NCBI GenBank assembly: GCA_021733985.1
Contig: JAIPJT010000003.1
Span: 1 to 64,000 of the forward strand
DNA: 64,000 bases
Direction of reading: 5' to 3'
Origin: Victivallales bacterium
GTDB lineage: Bacteria > Verrucomicrobiota > Lentisphaeria > Victivallales > GWF2-38-69
Shown: piece after piece, positions 50,989 through 60,030 of the stretch
Numbering within the stretch: position 1 is the first letter of the stretch
Layout of the letters: every line of letters starts with the position of its first letter
Notes under the pieces: generated by a model
Databases searched by the model: none
Told to the model about the DNA's origin: nothing
Seen by the model: only the letters and a program-made list of their open reading frames with translations
Program-made: the position numbers and the translations under genes

Positions 50989-52707
50989 ATGAAAAAAATC
51001 AATGATTGGTATGACAATTTCGGAGAAGTTTTAATTGCCTCTGACCACGGCGGACTTGAAATGAAAAAAATCATCCGCAATACCCTGCAGGAAAAAGGAA
51101 CAGAAACACTTGACCTGGGTCCGGATAAATATGTATCCACAGATGATTACTCGGATTATGCAGCAGAACTTTCTTCAAGAATATCTAAAGGGAAAAATAA
51201 ATGTGGAATTTTAATATGCCGCAGCGGTGCGGGTATGGTCATAAATGCAAACAGATTTCACTATGTAAGAGCATTTGTTGCATTGAACCAGGAAAGCGCA
51301 AGAGTCAGTAGATCGCATAACTGCTCAAATGTACTGGTCTTACCTGCAGATTTTATTGATGCTGAAGAAGCAGTGAAAATTATTGAAACATGGCTCTCTA
51401 CACCTTTCAGCAATGAGGATAGACACCTCAGACGTATTGAAAAAGTTGAATTAAATTCTTATGACGAAGTAGCAACTATTAGAACGGTTGACCCGGAAAT
51501 TGCAGAATATATTGAAGAAGAAGGAAACCGCCAGGAAGACGGGCTTGAACTTATAGCATCCGAAAACTTTGCCAGTACTGCTGTGCAGGCAGCCCAGGGC
51601 AGCATATTAACTAATAAATACGCAGAAGGATACCCGGGCAAAAGATATTACGGAGGATGTGAAGTCGTTGATAAAGTGGAATTGCTGGGTATTGAAAGAG
51701 CCTGCAAAATTTTTGATGCTGAAGCCGCAAATGTCCAGCCGCATTCCGGCAGCCAGGCAAACATGGCAGCATATTTTGCTCTTATTAAACCGGGTGATAC
51801 TATTTTAGCAATGGACCTTGCACACGGAGGACATTTAACTCACGGACATCCGCTGAACTTCAGCGGAATGATGTATAATGTTATTCCTTACGGAGTGAAA
51901 AAAGATACTGAAACTATAGATTATGACCACCTGGAGGAACTCGCAGTCGAAAATAAGCCAAACTTGATCGTGGCCGGTGCAAGTGCATATTCAAGAGTTA
52001 TAGATTTTGAAAGGCTTAAAAAAATAGCGGATAAAATAGATGCTAAGTTAATGGTTGATATGGCTCATATTGCAGGGTTGGTCGCAGCCGGACTTCACCC
52101 AAACCCAGTCCCCTACTGTGATATTGTTACTACTACAACTCATAAATCACTGAGAGGCCCTCGCGGGGGACTTATACTCTGTAAAAAAGAATACTTGAAA
52201 GCTGTTAACTCAAAAGTATTCCCCGGTATTCAGGGCGGCCCTTTAATGCATGTTATCGCAGCAAAAGCAGTATGCTTTAAAGAGGCTATGACTGAAGAGT
52301 TTAAAGGATATCAGAAACAGCTTATTGCCAATGCAGCCAAACTTGCTGAAGAACTTGTTAACTGCGGTTTCAGGATTGTATCAGGCGGAACAGATAACCA
52401 CCTTATGCTTGTTGACCTGCAGCCGAAAAAAACTACTGGAAAAGCTGTACAGAACGGACTTGAAAAAGCAGGAATAACCGTTAATAAAAATATGATTCCT
52501 TTTGATCCGGCTAAACCGTTTATAACAAGCGGAATAAGGATAGGTACGCCGGCGGTGACAACACGCGGCCTAAAAGAAAAGGATATGCATAACATAGCAT
52601 TATGGATAAGCAGGGTTGTCGATAATTTAAATAATGATGAAGTATTGGCTGAAATTAAAGAGGAAGTAAAAGCTTTCGCTGAGAAGCATCCAATGCCCTC
52701 TTTTTAA
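50989..52707 (+). CDS. glyA: ribose-5-phosphate isomerase B - serine hydroxymethyltransferase fusion
   Basis: A single 572-residue frame. Residues 1-150 are an RpiB/LacAB module with D19-H20 (IASDHGG), Cys77 ([10 protein letters not shown]) and H110 ([10 protein letters not shown]) at the positions used in catalysis. Residues 155-572 are a complete Gly[42 protein letters not shown], and the PLP Lys386 in [14 protein letters not shown]. The first makes ribulose 5-phosphate from ribose 5-phosphate; the second transfers a one-carbon unit between serine and folate. Both serve nucleotide synthesis. rpiB and glyA are neighbours in many genomes, so fusion is a natural step. RpiB normally reads CGTG where this has CRSG, which may affect activity. 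Start is ATG 50989 with GTGGAG upstream. Confidence 0.92.
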   Translation: MKKINDWYDNFGEVLIASDHGGLEMKKIIRNTLQEKGTETLDLGPDKYVSTDDYSDYAAELSSRISKGKNKCGILICRSGAGMVINANRFHYVRAFVALNQESARVSRSHNCSNVLVLPADFIDAEEAVKIIETWLSTPFSNEDRHLRRIEKVELNSYDEVATIRTVDPEIAEYIEEEGNRQEDGLELIASENFASTAVQAAQGSILTNKYAEGYPGKRYYGGCEVVDKVELLGIERACKIFDAEAANVQPHSGSQANMAAYFALIKPGDTILAMDLAHGGHLTHGHPLNFSGMMYNVIPYGVKKDTETIDYDHLEELAVENKPNLIVAGASAYSRVIDFERLKKIADKIDAKLMVDMAHIAGLVAAGLHPNPVPYCDIVTTTTHKSLRGPRGGLILCKKEYLKAVNSKVFPGIQGGPLMHVIAAKAVCFKEAMTEEFKGYQKQLIANAAKLAEELVNCGFRIVSGGTDNHLMLVDLQPKKTTGKAVQNGLEKAGITVNKNMIPFDPAKPFITSGIRIGTPAVTTRGLKEKDMHNIALWISRVVDNLNNDEVLAEIKEEVKAFAEKHPMPSF

Positions 52708-52726
52708 AATCTGTTGATTTTATCAA

Positions 52727-52752
52727 ATACCTCCGGCAGTAGTCGGGGGTAT
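52727..52752 (+). terminator. hairpin after glyA fusion
   Basis: ATACCTCCG pairs with CGGGGGTAT around GCAGTAGT (one G-T pair), 20 bases after the stop. No T-run follows, so its strength is uncertain. Confidence 0.5.
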
Positions 52753-52850
52753 CTAATAATGCCTCCTCCTGTTCAGAAAAAGGGGGGACTCTTCTGGTTT
52801 TCAAATGTATTTGCTTAAAAACAAAGTAAAAATCTTTTACTTGTCCCTTG

Positions 52851-52992
52851 ATATACACAAGAGTATGCGGTTTCATGGTTTTTGTCCTTCGTAACTGAAC
52901 CTGGCCATACATTTTATTTTTCGACCTTATCATTCGATACAGTTTATACCGTATGGTGTGATGGATAAAAAAACCAAAACGTTTTGGGTATA
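52851..52992 (-). repeat. ~140-bp dispersed repeat, copy upstream of the permease gene
   Basis: The minus strand here (TATACCCAAAACGTTTTGG ... CACCATACGGTATAAACTG ... CATACTCTTGTGTATA) matches the insert at 46290-46432 at most positions. It ends 3 bases before the permease start codon and so provides its 5' region. The frame YPKRFG-x-FIxHTIRY-x-LYRMIRSKNK is open in one copy and largely conserved in the other. Confidence 0.75.
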
Positions 52993-52994
52993 CT

Positions 52995-53753
52995 ATGAAA
53001 TATTCGACAATAGCTGTATTTGTTTTAACATTTTTTATAATAGCAGTAATTGCGGTAGGTTGTTTCAGTATTACTATAGACTCAGCTGTAGCTATATTCA
53101 GAGATAAAAATTTTTTAACTGCAGTACTGTTTTCTCTGGAAACTTCTATATGCGCTGTAATTCTTGCAATAATTATAGGGGTGCCGGCAGGCTTGTATTT
53201 GTCAAAACGCAATAACTACATGGTTTACATAATCGATTCTGTACTCGATATACCTATTGTTGTACCGCCCCTTATTGTAGGCGTGCTGATGCTTAACTTT
53301 TTAAACATAGCTGCTTTAAGGAGTATATACAATTTTATATTCACATTCTGGGGCGCTGTAATAGCCCAGTTTTTCGTATCAATACCTTTAACCGTTAAAT
53401 CAGCCAGGAATTCCTTTGCGATGGTCCCCCCCGTGTATGAAATGATAGCTATTACTTTAGGGAAAAAACCCTTTAAGGCATTTTGGGACACTACTTTAAA
53501 AATTGCTCTTCCAGGTATCTCATCCGGACTTATTTTAACTTGGATGAGGTGTTTAGGTGAATTTGGCGCGACTCTCATGGTTGGGGGCGGAATTCCGGGA
53601 AAAACCGAAAATATCCCTGTCAACATTTATATTAATATAACTTCGGGTAATTATGAGAAAGGGCTGTCGGCGAGTATAATCACCATAATTATAGCTTTTA
53701 CTTGCATATTGTTTATGAGGATATTATATTTTTTTAGAAAGAACGAAAAATAA
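52995..53753 (+). CDS. ABC transporter permease, molybdate/tungstate type
   Basis: An inner-membrane permease of 252 residues with about six hydrophobic segments. The EAA-type loop is EMIAITLGKKPFKAFWDTTL, followed by LPGISSGLILTWMRCLGEFG, which is the ModB/CysT signature, and GGIPGKTENIPVNIYINI as in ModB and TupB. Substrate is probably molybdate or tungstate; sulfate is less likely. No ATPase or binding protein gene is adjacent, so its partners must be elsewhere. The next gene is a small CQLGCF protein 12 bases away. Its 5' flank is a dispersed repeat, and no good ribosome-binding site is visible before ATG 52995. Confidence 0.82.
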   Translation: MKYSTIAVFVLTFFIIAVIAVGCFSITIDSAVAIFRDKNFLTAVLFSLETSICAVILAIIIGVPAGLYLSKRNNYMVYIIDSVLDIPIVVPPLIVGVLMLNFLNIAALRSIYNFIFTFWGAVIAQFFVSIPLTVKSARNSFAMVPPVYEMIAITLGKKPFKAFWDTTLKIALPGISSGLILTWMRCLGEFGATLMVGGGIPGKTENIPVNIYINITSGNYEKGLSASIITIIIAFTCILFMRILYFFRKNEK

Positions 53754-53765
53754 GAGGTTTCAGTT

Positions 53766-53957
53766 ATGGAAGACAGAACAAATAGATTAAAAAGTGCTAT
53801 AAAAGAAGGGATTAATGAAGAAGAAGGTAAAAAATATTTAACCTGCGGTAAAGCTCACCAAATTTCAAAAAAGCAGAATATTACCTTAAAAGAGTTAGGC
53901 AATTATTGTAATCAGAATGGAATAAAAATTATAAAATGCCAATTGGGATGCTTTTAA
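53766..53957 (+). CDS. small conserved protein with CQLGCF terminus
   Basis: A 63-residue protein: a charged N-terminus, then KYLTCGKAHQISKKQNITLK and the C-terminal GIKIIKCQLGCF. It looks like a small helix-turn-helix-type fold with three cysteines, two near the end. I recall similar small proteins near molybdenum- or formate-dehydrogenase-related genes, but I cannot name the family with confidence. It is coupled to the permease gene upstream and is followed by pncB after 12 bases. A role in molybdate or tungstate handling is suggested only by position. Confidence 0.6.
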   Translation: MEDRTNRLKSAIKEGINEEEGKKYLTCGKAHQISKKQNITLKELGNYCNQNGIKIIKCQLGCF

Positions 53958-53969
53958 TATAATACTGTT

Positions 53970-55142
53970 ATGGAACCTGTAATAAAAAGCTTACTTGACA
54001 ATGATTTATATAAATTTACTATGCTGCAGGCGTTTTATAATTTTGAGAGGCAGCTTGACGCCGAGTACAGGTTTACCTGCAGAACTGAAAATATTGATTT
54101 TTCAGATTGTATAAAAAAAATAAAAGAACAGTTGGATCTGTTAAGTAAGCTGTCTTTCAAAAGGGAAGAACTCGAATATTTAAATGCTATCCCTTATTTT
54201 AAAACTGAATTCATTGATTTTCTAAGTAAATTCAGGTTCGATACTAAGTATATAGTTAAATGTGAAACTGACAAAAAGGGACAACTTCAAATAATTATTA
54301 AAGGTCCCGTTATCTATACAAGTCTGTTTGAGGTACCTATTCTTGCGATTGTCAATCAATTGTATTTTAATAAAAGAGTTTTAAATTCTAAGGCATGGGA
54401 ATGCGGAGAACTGAAACTAAAAAATAAAATAAATTTTTTGAATAATGCCGGGAAAAATATTTTTTTTGCAGATTTTGGTACAAGAAGAAGATATTCATTA
54501 ACGTGGCATGAGCATGTAATAGATGAAATCATAAAATCCGGATATAAAGGTTTTATTGGTACGAGCAATGTTTATTTTGCTAAGAAATACAATATAAAAC
54601 CAGTCGGAACAATGGCTCATGAATGGATAATGGCTCATGCCGGCACAGTTCCGGTACAGGAAAGTACAGAGCTTGCATTAAAACGCTGGATTGACTTTTA
54701 TGAAGGTGAACTTGGTATAGCGCTGACTGATACTTATACTACAGATCATTATCTTACGGTTTTTAACGAAAACCTTGCCAAAGCATATACTGGTGTCAGG
54801 CATGATTCCGGAGACTGGAAAAAATGGGGGCTTAAAATGATCAATCATTATAATAAACTGGGTATAAATCCAAAAGATAAAATCCTTGTTTTCAGTGATA
54901 ATCTAAATTTTAAAAGAGCCGAAGAAATTTATGAAGTTTTTCATGAACGGGCAAAAACTTTGTTTGGAATTGGGACAAACCTTACAAACGATGTAGGTAT
55001 AAAACCTATTCAGATTGTAATAAAACTTGTTGAGTCTAATGGAAATCCCGTAATAAAAATCTCTGATTCTCCCGGGAAACTTATCTGTAAAGATGAGAAA
55101 TATAAGAATTCGGTCATTAAATATTTTAATAAATTTATCTGA
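53970..55142 (+). CDS. pncB: nicotinate phosphoribosyltransferase
   Basis: Converts nicotinate and PRPP to nicotinate mononucleotide in NAD salvage. 390 residues, PncB-type. Family motifs: LLDNDLYKFTMLQAFYNFE at the start, FADFGTRRRYSLTWHEHV with the phosphorylatable-type His region, FIGTSNVYFAKKY, GTMAHEWIMAHAG, and RHDSGDWKKWG near the C-terminus. It lies directly before pncA (13-base gap); the two carry out consecutive steps from nicotinamide to NaMN. Confidence 0.94.
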   Translation: MEPVIKSLLDNDLYKFTMLQAFYNFERQLDAEYRFTCRTENIDFSDCIKKIKEQLDLLSKLSFKREELEYLNAIPYFKTEFIDFLSKFRFDTKYIVKCETDKKGQLQIIIKGPVIYTSLFEVPILAIVNQLYFNKRVLNSKAWECGELKLKNKINFLNNAGKNIFFADFGTRRRYSLTWHEHVIDEIIKSGYKGFIGTSNVYFAKKYNIKPVGTMAHEWIMAHAGTVPVQESTELALKRWIDFYEGELGIALTDTYTTDHYLTVFNENLAKAYTGVRHDSGDWKKWGLKMINHYNKLGINPKDKILVFSDNLNFKRAEEIYEVFHERAKTLFGIGTNLTNDVGIKPIQIVIKLVESNGNPVIKISDSPGKLICKDEKYKNSVIKYFNKFI

Positions 55143-55155
55143 AAAAGAGAAGAAT

Positions 55156-55767
55156 ATGAAAGCTCTGATATTAGTCGATATACAGAATGACTTTATGCCG
55201 GGTGGTAATCTTGCTGTCCCGGAAGGGGATAAAATAGTTCCTATTATAAATGAACTCATGGATAAGTTTGACTTAGTAATTGCAGCAATGGACTGGCATC
55301 CAAGAGGTCACAAAAGTTTTGCAAGTTCGCACTACGGAAAAAAACCAGGAGATGTCATTGAGTTAAACGGCTGTAGGCAGATATTATGGCCTGAACACTG
55401 TATTCAAAACACAATAGGCAGCCAGATTCATAATGATATAGTTACAAAAAAAATTACTAAAATTATTTATAAAGGAACTAACATAAACATAGACAGCTAC
55501 AGTGCCTTTCTTGAAAATGACAAAAAACATACAACTGGACTGGATATATATCTTAAAAATAATAGAATAAGAGATATATACATTGCAGGGCTTGCTACAG
55601 ATTACTGTGTAAAATATACAGCCATCGACGGCAGTGAAGCAGGTTTTAATGTTTTTTTAATTAAAGAAGCATGCAGAGGTGTTGAGCTAAACAATGGTGA
55701 TATCACAAAGGCTGTTAATGAAATGTCAAAATATGATATAAAATTTATTTCTAAAAACGAATTTTAA
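55156..55767 (+). CDS. pncA: nicotinamidase
   Basis: Hydrolyses nicotinamide to nicotinate and ammonia, supplying PncB. 203 residues from ATG 55156, which has AGAGAAG upstream; the longer frame from 55093 overlaps pncB and is unlikely. The catalytic triad of the isochorismatase-like fold is visible: Asp8 in LVDIQNDFMPGG, Lys in IIYKGTNINIDSYS, and Cys in LATDYCVKYTAID. The metal-binding DWHPRGHKSFAS is intact. It forms an operon with pncB. Confidence 0.93.
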   Translation: MKALILVDIQNDFMPGGNLAVPEGDKIVPIINELMDKFDLVIAAMDWHPRGHKSFASSHYGKKPGDVIELNGCRQILWPEHCIQNTIGSQIHNDIVTKKITKIIYKGTNINIDSYSAFLENDKKHTTGLDIYLKNNRIRDIYIAGLATDYCVKYTAIDGSEAGFNVFLIKEACRGVELNNGDITKAVNEMSKYDIKFISKNEF

Positions 55768-55806
55768 CAATAACTTATATCAAGATTAAAAATAGGAGAT
55801 CATAGT

Positions 55807-56286
55807 ATGATTAAAAATTCAGGAAAAATTGTTTTCTTAATTTCTTTCTTTATTATTTGTATGATTGGCAGTAATGTTGTTAATGCTTTCAGTACCGAGT
55901 ATTCATCCACTGAAGTAGAGTACCTGGAAATGCTTGACAAGGCAGATGTTGTAGTGGATTTATGCGTACATGATGATACTATTAAGTTAAAAAATCACCG
56001 GGAAAAAAAATATATAAAGGATGTATTAATTATATCACCCAGAACAGAGGAAATTCTTAACAGGAAAATACTGAAGATAAAACATCACCCGGATATAAAA
56101 AAAATTATTGAATATACTATTTCAGCCTGGAAAGCTAATAAAACAAAAAGATTATTTAAAATAGGCAGGTATTATACTACTGTTACAGTAGGGCAGGACA
56201 GGCATATATATATCTTAGCTATACTTGAGCAGAAAAAATTTGACAATATCTTTATTCGTTACAAACCTGCTATTCTGGTAAAATAG
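55807..56286 (+). CDS. hypothetical exported protein
   Basis: A 159-residue protein of unknown function. The N-terminus MIKNSGKIVFLISFFIICMI forms a signal peptide or membrane anchor, likely cleaved near NAFS. The mature part is small, basic and mixed alpha/beta (EMLDKADVVVDLCVHDD, HHPDIKKIIEYTISAW). There is no recognisable domain. It has AGGAG upstream and follows pncA by 39 bases on the same strand, so co-transcription is possible, and it is convergent with guaA. Confidence 0.6.
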   Translation: MIKNSGKIVFLISFFIICMIGSNVVNAFSTEYSSTEVEYLEMLDKADVVVDLCVHDDTIKLKNHREKKYIKDVLIISPRTEEILNRKILKIKHHPDIKKIIEYTISAWKANKTKRLFKIGRYYTTVTVGQDRHIYILAILEQKKFDNIFIRYKPAILVK

Positions 56287-56353
56287 TATAACTGCCTTTT
56301 GAAATATAATCATTATTTTTAAATTATAAATTTCGAATTCCGGGTCCCTGGAT

Positions 56354-57898
56354 TTACTCCCATTCGATGGTTCCCGGTGGTTTTGAAGTAATATCCAGAA
56401 CAACTCTGTTTATGCCTCTAACTTCGCTGATTATTCTGCTGGAAATTTTTTCCAGAATATCATGAGGGATTCTAGCCCAGTCAGCAGTCATTGCATCATC
56501 GCTTTCTACAATTCTTAAAGCTGCAACGTTTTCGTAGCTTCTTTCGTCCCCCATTACGCCGACTGATTTTACAGGCAGTAAAACTGCAAAGGCCTGCCAA
56601 ACTTTATAATAAAGGTTGGCTTTTTTTATTTCATCTACAACAATATAATCTGCTTCACGCAGAATATCTAATTTTTTCTTTGTCAAATTACCCAGCAGTC
56701 TGACAGCAAGGCCCGGCCCCGGAAAGGGCTGCCTGAAAACAACTTCTTTGGGTAATCCCAGTTCAAGACCGAGTTTTCTAACTTCATCTTTAAATAAACA
56801 GCGAATGGGTTCTAAAAGTCTTAAATTCATTATATCAGGGAGTCCGCCGACATTGTGGTGGCTTTTTATCATTGAACTAGGATTATCGCCGATAGGGACA
56901 CTTTCAATTACGTCAGGATAAGTTGTACCCTGAGCTAAAAATTCAGCTTCTTTAATTTCGAGAGCCGCATTATCAAAAACCTCTATAAACTTATTACCGA
57001 TAACTTTTCTTTTTTTCTCGGGATCAGTTATACCGCGCAAGCTTTTAAGAAACTCTTTTTCTGCATCAACATATTTTAAGTTTATTTTAAAATGCTTTGC
57101 ATAAAGTTTCTTTACTGCCTCAGCTTCGTTTTTCCTTAGTAATCCATTATTAACAAAAATGCAAATAAGCTGCTCCCCGATAGCCTTATTTATCAATGCT
57201 GCAGTTACGGACGAATCTACACCTCCGCTTAAAGCGAGAATAACAGTTTTATTTTTTACTTTTTCTCTGATTTCCTTTACTGCAATATCAATATAAGAAC
57301 TCATAGTCCACTGGTCTTTAATACTGCATATGTTTCTGCAGAAATTTTCTAAAATCTTCATTCCAAATTCTGTATGAACAACTTCCGGATGAAACTGTAT
57401 TCCATATAATTTTTTCCGGGGGTTAGCGATTGCAGCAAATTCTGTATTGTCAGTACAGGCAATAGCAGAAAAGCCGCCGGGCAGCTTTTCAACCTTATCT
57501 CCATGACTCATCCATGCTGTAATCTGTTCCGCAGGTATGTCATGGAATAAATCTTCCTTAGACTGAATAAAAAGTTCTGTTCTTCCATATTCCCTTGCAT
57601 TGCATGGTGTAATTTTTCCATTCAGTCCATAAACCATTAACTGTTCTCCGTAACAGATACCTAACACAGGAATTTTAAGTTTAAAAATTTCTGTGCTGCA
57701 TTTAGGGGATTCTTCAGTTAATACACTTGAAGGGCCGCCACTCAAAATTATCCCTTCAGGTTTTTCTTCCTTTATCTTATCTATTGGTGTATTAAACGGA
57801 AGAATTTTGCTGTAAATATTGATCTCTCGTATACGTCTTGCTATCAACTGACTGTACTGAGATCCAAAATCCAGTATGATAACTGTTTCTTTTTTCAT
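56354..57898 (-). CDS. guaA: GMP synthase (glutamine-hydrolysing)
   Basis: Converts XMP to GMP with glutamine and ATP. 514 residues, standard. The N-terminal class I amidotransferase has the nucleophile Cys in VLGICYGEQLM and the His-Glu pair in GIQFHPEVVHTEFG. The ATP pyrophosphatase domain has the PP-loop ALSGGVDSSVTAALI, and the dimerisation domain ends RGINRVVLDITSKPPGTIEWE (last 20 or so residues), typical of GuaA. It is the last gene of a minus-strand run from recA. Its start is 23 bases after the zinc-ribbon gene, so co-transcription is likely. Confidence 0.95.
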   Translation of the reverse strand: MKKETVIILDFGSQYSQLIARRIREINIYSKILPFNTPIDKIKEEKPEGIILSGGPSSVLTEESPKCSTEIFKLKIPVLGICYGEQLMVYGLNGKITPCNAREYGRTELFIQSKEDLFHDIPAEQITAWMSHGDKVEKLPGGFSAIACTDNTEFAAIANPRKKLYGIQFHPEVVHTEFGMKILENFCRNICSIKDQWTMSSYIDIAVKEIREKVKNKTVILALSGGVDSSVTAALINKAIGEQLICIFVNNGLLRKNEAEAVKKLYAKHFKINLKYVDAEKEFLKSLRGITDPEKKRKVIGNKFIEVFDNAALEIKEAEFLAQGTTYPDVIESVPIGDNPSSMIKSHHNVGGLPDIMNLRLLEPIRCLFKDEVRKLGLELGLPKEVVFRQPFPGPGLAVRLLGNLTKKKLDILREADYIVVDEIKKANLYYKVWQAFAVLLPVKSVGVMGDERSYENVAALRIVESDDAMTADWARIPHDILEKISSRIISEVRGINRVVLDITSKPPGTIEWE

Positions 57899-57920
57899 TA
57901 TAATTCATTTCTGTTATAGG

Positions 57921-58160
57921 TTAAAATCTATGCTTTTTTAAAAAACATAAAGAGCTACATTTAGGGCATTTACGTGAAGATTCACCTGTTTTAATTAAAA
58001 ATATATAGCCGCAGTCCTCGCATACACAGAGCTTGCCCTCTGAAAGCGACCAGTCATTTATATTAGTTCGCCATGACTCTCGTGCCCAAAGTATAGTTAA
58101 ATATATAAACCAGCCAAGGATATAGATAAAAAAAGCGTATTCATAATTTATAGGTATCAT
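57921..58160 (-). CDS. small membrane protein with zinc ribbon
   Basis: A 79-residue protein with an N-terminal hydrophobic segment (AFFIYILGWFIYLTILW) and a C-terminal zinc ribbon (CVCEDCGYIFLI then KCPKCSSLC). It overlaps the tonB-like gene by 4 bases (ATGA), so it is translationally coupled to it. Function is unknown; the context suggests membrane-linked assembly with the energy-transducing complex, but that is a guess. Confidence 0.7.
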   Translation of the reverse strand: MIPINYEYAFFIYILGWFIYLTILWARESWRTNINDWSLSEGKLCVCEDCGYIFLIKTGESSRKCPKCSSLCFLKKHRF

Positions 58161-58912
58161 AAGCTCTCCTTTTGCCAGACAACTTCAATTTTAAGGTATT
58201 TATTTGGAGAAAAGTATTTAGAATCAATAAAAGATGATTGTGTTATAATAGTGTTTCTTGCCATATTATCCAAATTTATACTTCCTGAAGATTTTAAGAT
58301 TTTTACATCCGGAAAAAAATCGGGATTTTCTGTACATTTGACTTGAATAAGGGTGCTGCTTTGGGGTGGGTATTTTTTTATTATATGCTTCATCTCCATA
58401 GAAGCTGGAAATTTTAAAGGAATTGTCTCTCCAGAGTAATAATCCCTGAAAAGCGGATATTCTAATTTTAACTTAGGCAATTCAAAAGAAACTTCGGGCA
58501 GTGCAGGATAAGTATAAAGATTATATATCGAATAATTGTTTTCAAGGGATCTGTATGGGAGAAAGATTTTATCTATTTTTAAAGGTTTAATCTGTCTGTT
58601 AAATGATAAAAGTGAAGGTTGCCGGTTTATTAATTTAAATTTATATTTGCCGTTTAAAATTCTACTGTAATTGTATTTACTGTTTGGCAGTATAACTAAA
58701 GTTGGATCATTTATAACCAACCAGTCATGGATATTCCTTTCCATATCGGTTTTATTTTCTCCAAGAGGGATCATAGTAATTTTGTTGTGTCTGCTGTGGT
58801 TAGTATAAACCTTGAGTTTTATAGGAGTAAATAAAATCAACAGTAAAACATAAACAGCTGATGCTGTGAAAATCGCAAAAAACCAATGTATATTTTTATT
58901 ACTCAGGTTCAT
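58157..58912 (-). CDS. TonB-like energy transducer
   Basis: A 251-residue protein with one N-terminal membrane segment (WFFAIFTASAVYVLLLILF) followed by a periplasmic region. The C-terminal ~80 residues resemble a TonB C-terminal fold: TLIQVKCTENPDFFPDVKIL, then GSINLDNMARNTI and LKIEVVW. The usual proline-rich linker is weak or absent. It lies just downstream of exbD, the position of tonB in many clusters. The TonB assignment rests on topology and context. Confidence 0.6.
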   Translation of the reverse strand: MNLSNKNIHWFFAIFTASAVYVLLLILFTPIKLKVYTNHSRHNKITMIPLGENKTDMERNIHDWLVINDPTLVILPNSKYNYSRILNGKYKFKLINRQPSLLSFNRQIKPLKIDKIFLPYRSLENNYSIYNLYTYPALPEVSFELPKLKLEYPLFRDYYSGETIPLKFPASMEMKHIIKKYPPQSSTLIQVKCTENPDFFPDVKILKSSGSINLDNMARNTIITQSSFIDSKYFSPNKYLKIEVVWQKESL

Positions 58913-58927
58913 ACTAATAATAAATTT

Positions 58928-59359
58928 TTAATTATTTTTTTCAAACGGTATCTGTGAATAAGATTTTTCAGAAGCAACAGCAAAGTATACATTTAAATTT
59001 AGAGAATTAGCCAGCGACAGTACTTCGGAAACTGTGCCGTGAGGAGTATCTTTGTCTGCCCTTATTATAATACTGTCTATCTGATTTTTTGAAGCAATAT
59101 GAGCAAGGTCCTCCTTTAGTCTTCGCAGACTCATAAGCTGGTCATTGAAATAAACTTTATCATTCTTTGATATAGTAACAACCAGTTTTTCTGCGTTAGT
59201 AGTTTGTGCTCTTACAGTAGGCAGTGTAATATCAATAGCGGATACCTGAACAAATGAACTGCTTAACATGAAAAAGATTAGCAGTAAAAAAATAACATCA
59301 ATCAGCGGAACTACATTGAAGTTTCCTTTAATTATAACCAGATTAGTTTTTATCTTCAC
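58928..59359 (-). CDS. exbD: biopolymer transport protein ExbD
   Basis: A 143-residue ExbD/TolR-family protein: short cytoplasmic N-terminus, one membrane helix VPLIDVIFLLLIFFMLSSSF with the proton-conducting Asp, and a periplasmic domain (ITLPTVRAQTT ... IIRADKDTPHGTVSEVLSLA). It works with ExbB to harvest the proton motive force for outer-membrane transport. Gap to exbB is 10 bases. Confidence 0.93.
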   Translation of the reverse strand: MKIKTNLVIIKGNFNVVPLIDVIFLLLIFFMLSSSFVQVSAIDITLPTVRAQTTNAEKLVVTISKNDKVYFNDQLMSLRRLKEDLAHIASKNQIDSIIIRADKDTPHGTVSEVLSLANSLNLNVYFAVASEKSYSQIPFEKNN

Positions 59360-59369
59360 TTTTTTTCAC

Positions 59370-60014
59370 CTATGCTGAATTCTTTTCATCCCAGGTCTTG
59401 ATATGATGAGAATTAAAAAAATATATAATTTCTGATGATGCCTTGTCTATTTCTGTAGAAATAGTCTGTATCCTTGAAACAAGATAATTATATGCTATTG
59501 TACACGGTATAGAGACACATAGCCCTGCGGCAGTAGTTAAAAGTGCCTGCCAAATAGCTTCAGACAGTCCGACAGCATTAACAAATGCACCCTTTGCCTG
59601 TATAACCTGAAATGCATCAATCATCCCCAGTACTGTGCCTAATAGGCCTAATAAAGGGGCTATATAAGCAATAGTTGCAATTATATTCATTCTTCTCTCC
59701 AGTCTCGGGATTTCATCGAGCGAGGCATTTATTGCAACCTGTTTTAGATCTCTGTCCTTTTGCCCGTATCTTAAAATCACCGCTCTTAACACGTGTGATA
59801 CAGGACCGGGAGTATCTTCACACAAACTTACTGCTTCGATAAGATTTTCTCTTTTTAATACATTAAAGATGCCGTTAAGCAGTTCCCCGACGTTGATTTG
59901 GGCCCTGTGAAGGTGGAACCAGCGCTCCAGTATAATTATCAGTGCAATAAAACTGCAGAACACGATAAGCCACATTACCGGCCCGCCGGATTTGATAATA
60001 TCTGCAAAAACCAT
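59370..60014 (-). CDS. exbB: ExbB/TolQ-family proton channel
   Basis: A 214-residue MotA/TolQ/ExbB-family membrane protein: N-terminal helix (VMWLIVFCSFIALIIILER), a cytoplasmic loop, and two C-terminal helices (IAYIAPLLGLLGTVLGMIDA and LLTTAAGLCVSIPCTIAYN) with the conserved Thr and Gly. Together with ExbD and the TonB-like protein it forms the inner-membrane motor. It is preceded 16 bases upstream by the TPR gene in transcription order. Confidence 0.93.
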   Translation of the reverse strand: MVFADIIKSGGPVMWLIVFCSFIALIIILERWFHLHRAQINVGELLNGIFNVLKRENLIEAVSLCEDTPGPVSHVLRAVILRYGQKDRDLKQVAINASLDEIPRLERRMNIIATIAYIAPLLGLLGTVLGMIDAFQVIQAKGAFVNAVGLSEAIWQALLTTAAGLCVSIPCTIAYNYLVSRIQTISTEIDKASSEIIYFFNSHHIKTWDEKNSA

Positions 60015-60030
60015 AAGCTTTCTCCTTAAT

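Noticed and set aside
52655-53212. A 185-codon minus-strand frame overlapping the permease gene and repeat.
   Set aside because: It is antisense to a clear gene, has no ribosome-binding site and no family; only its middle part repeats at 46.3 kb.
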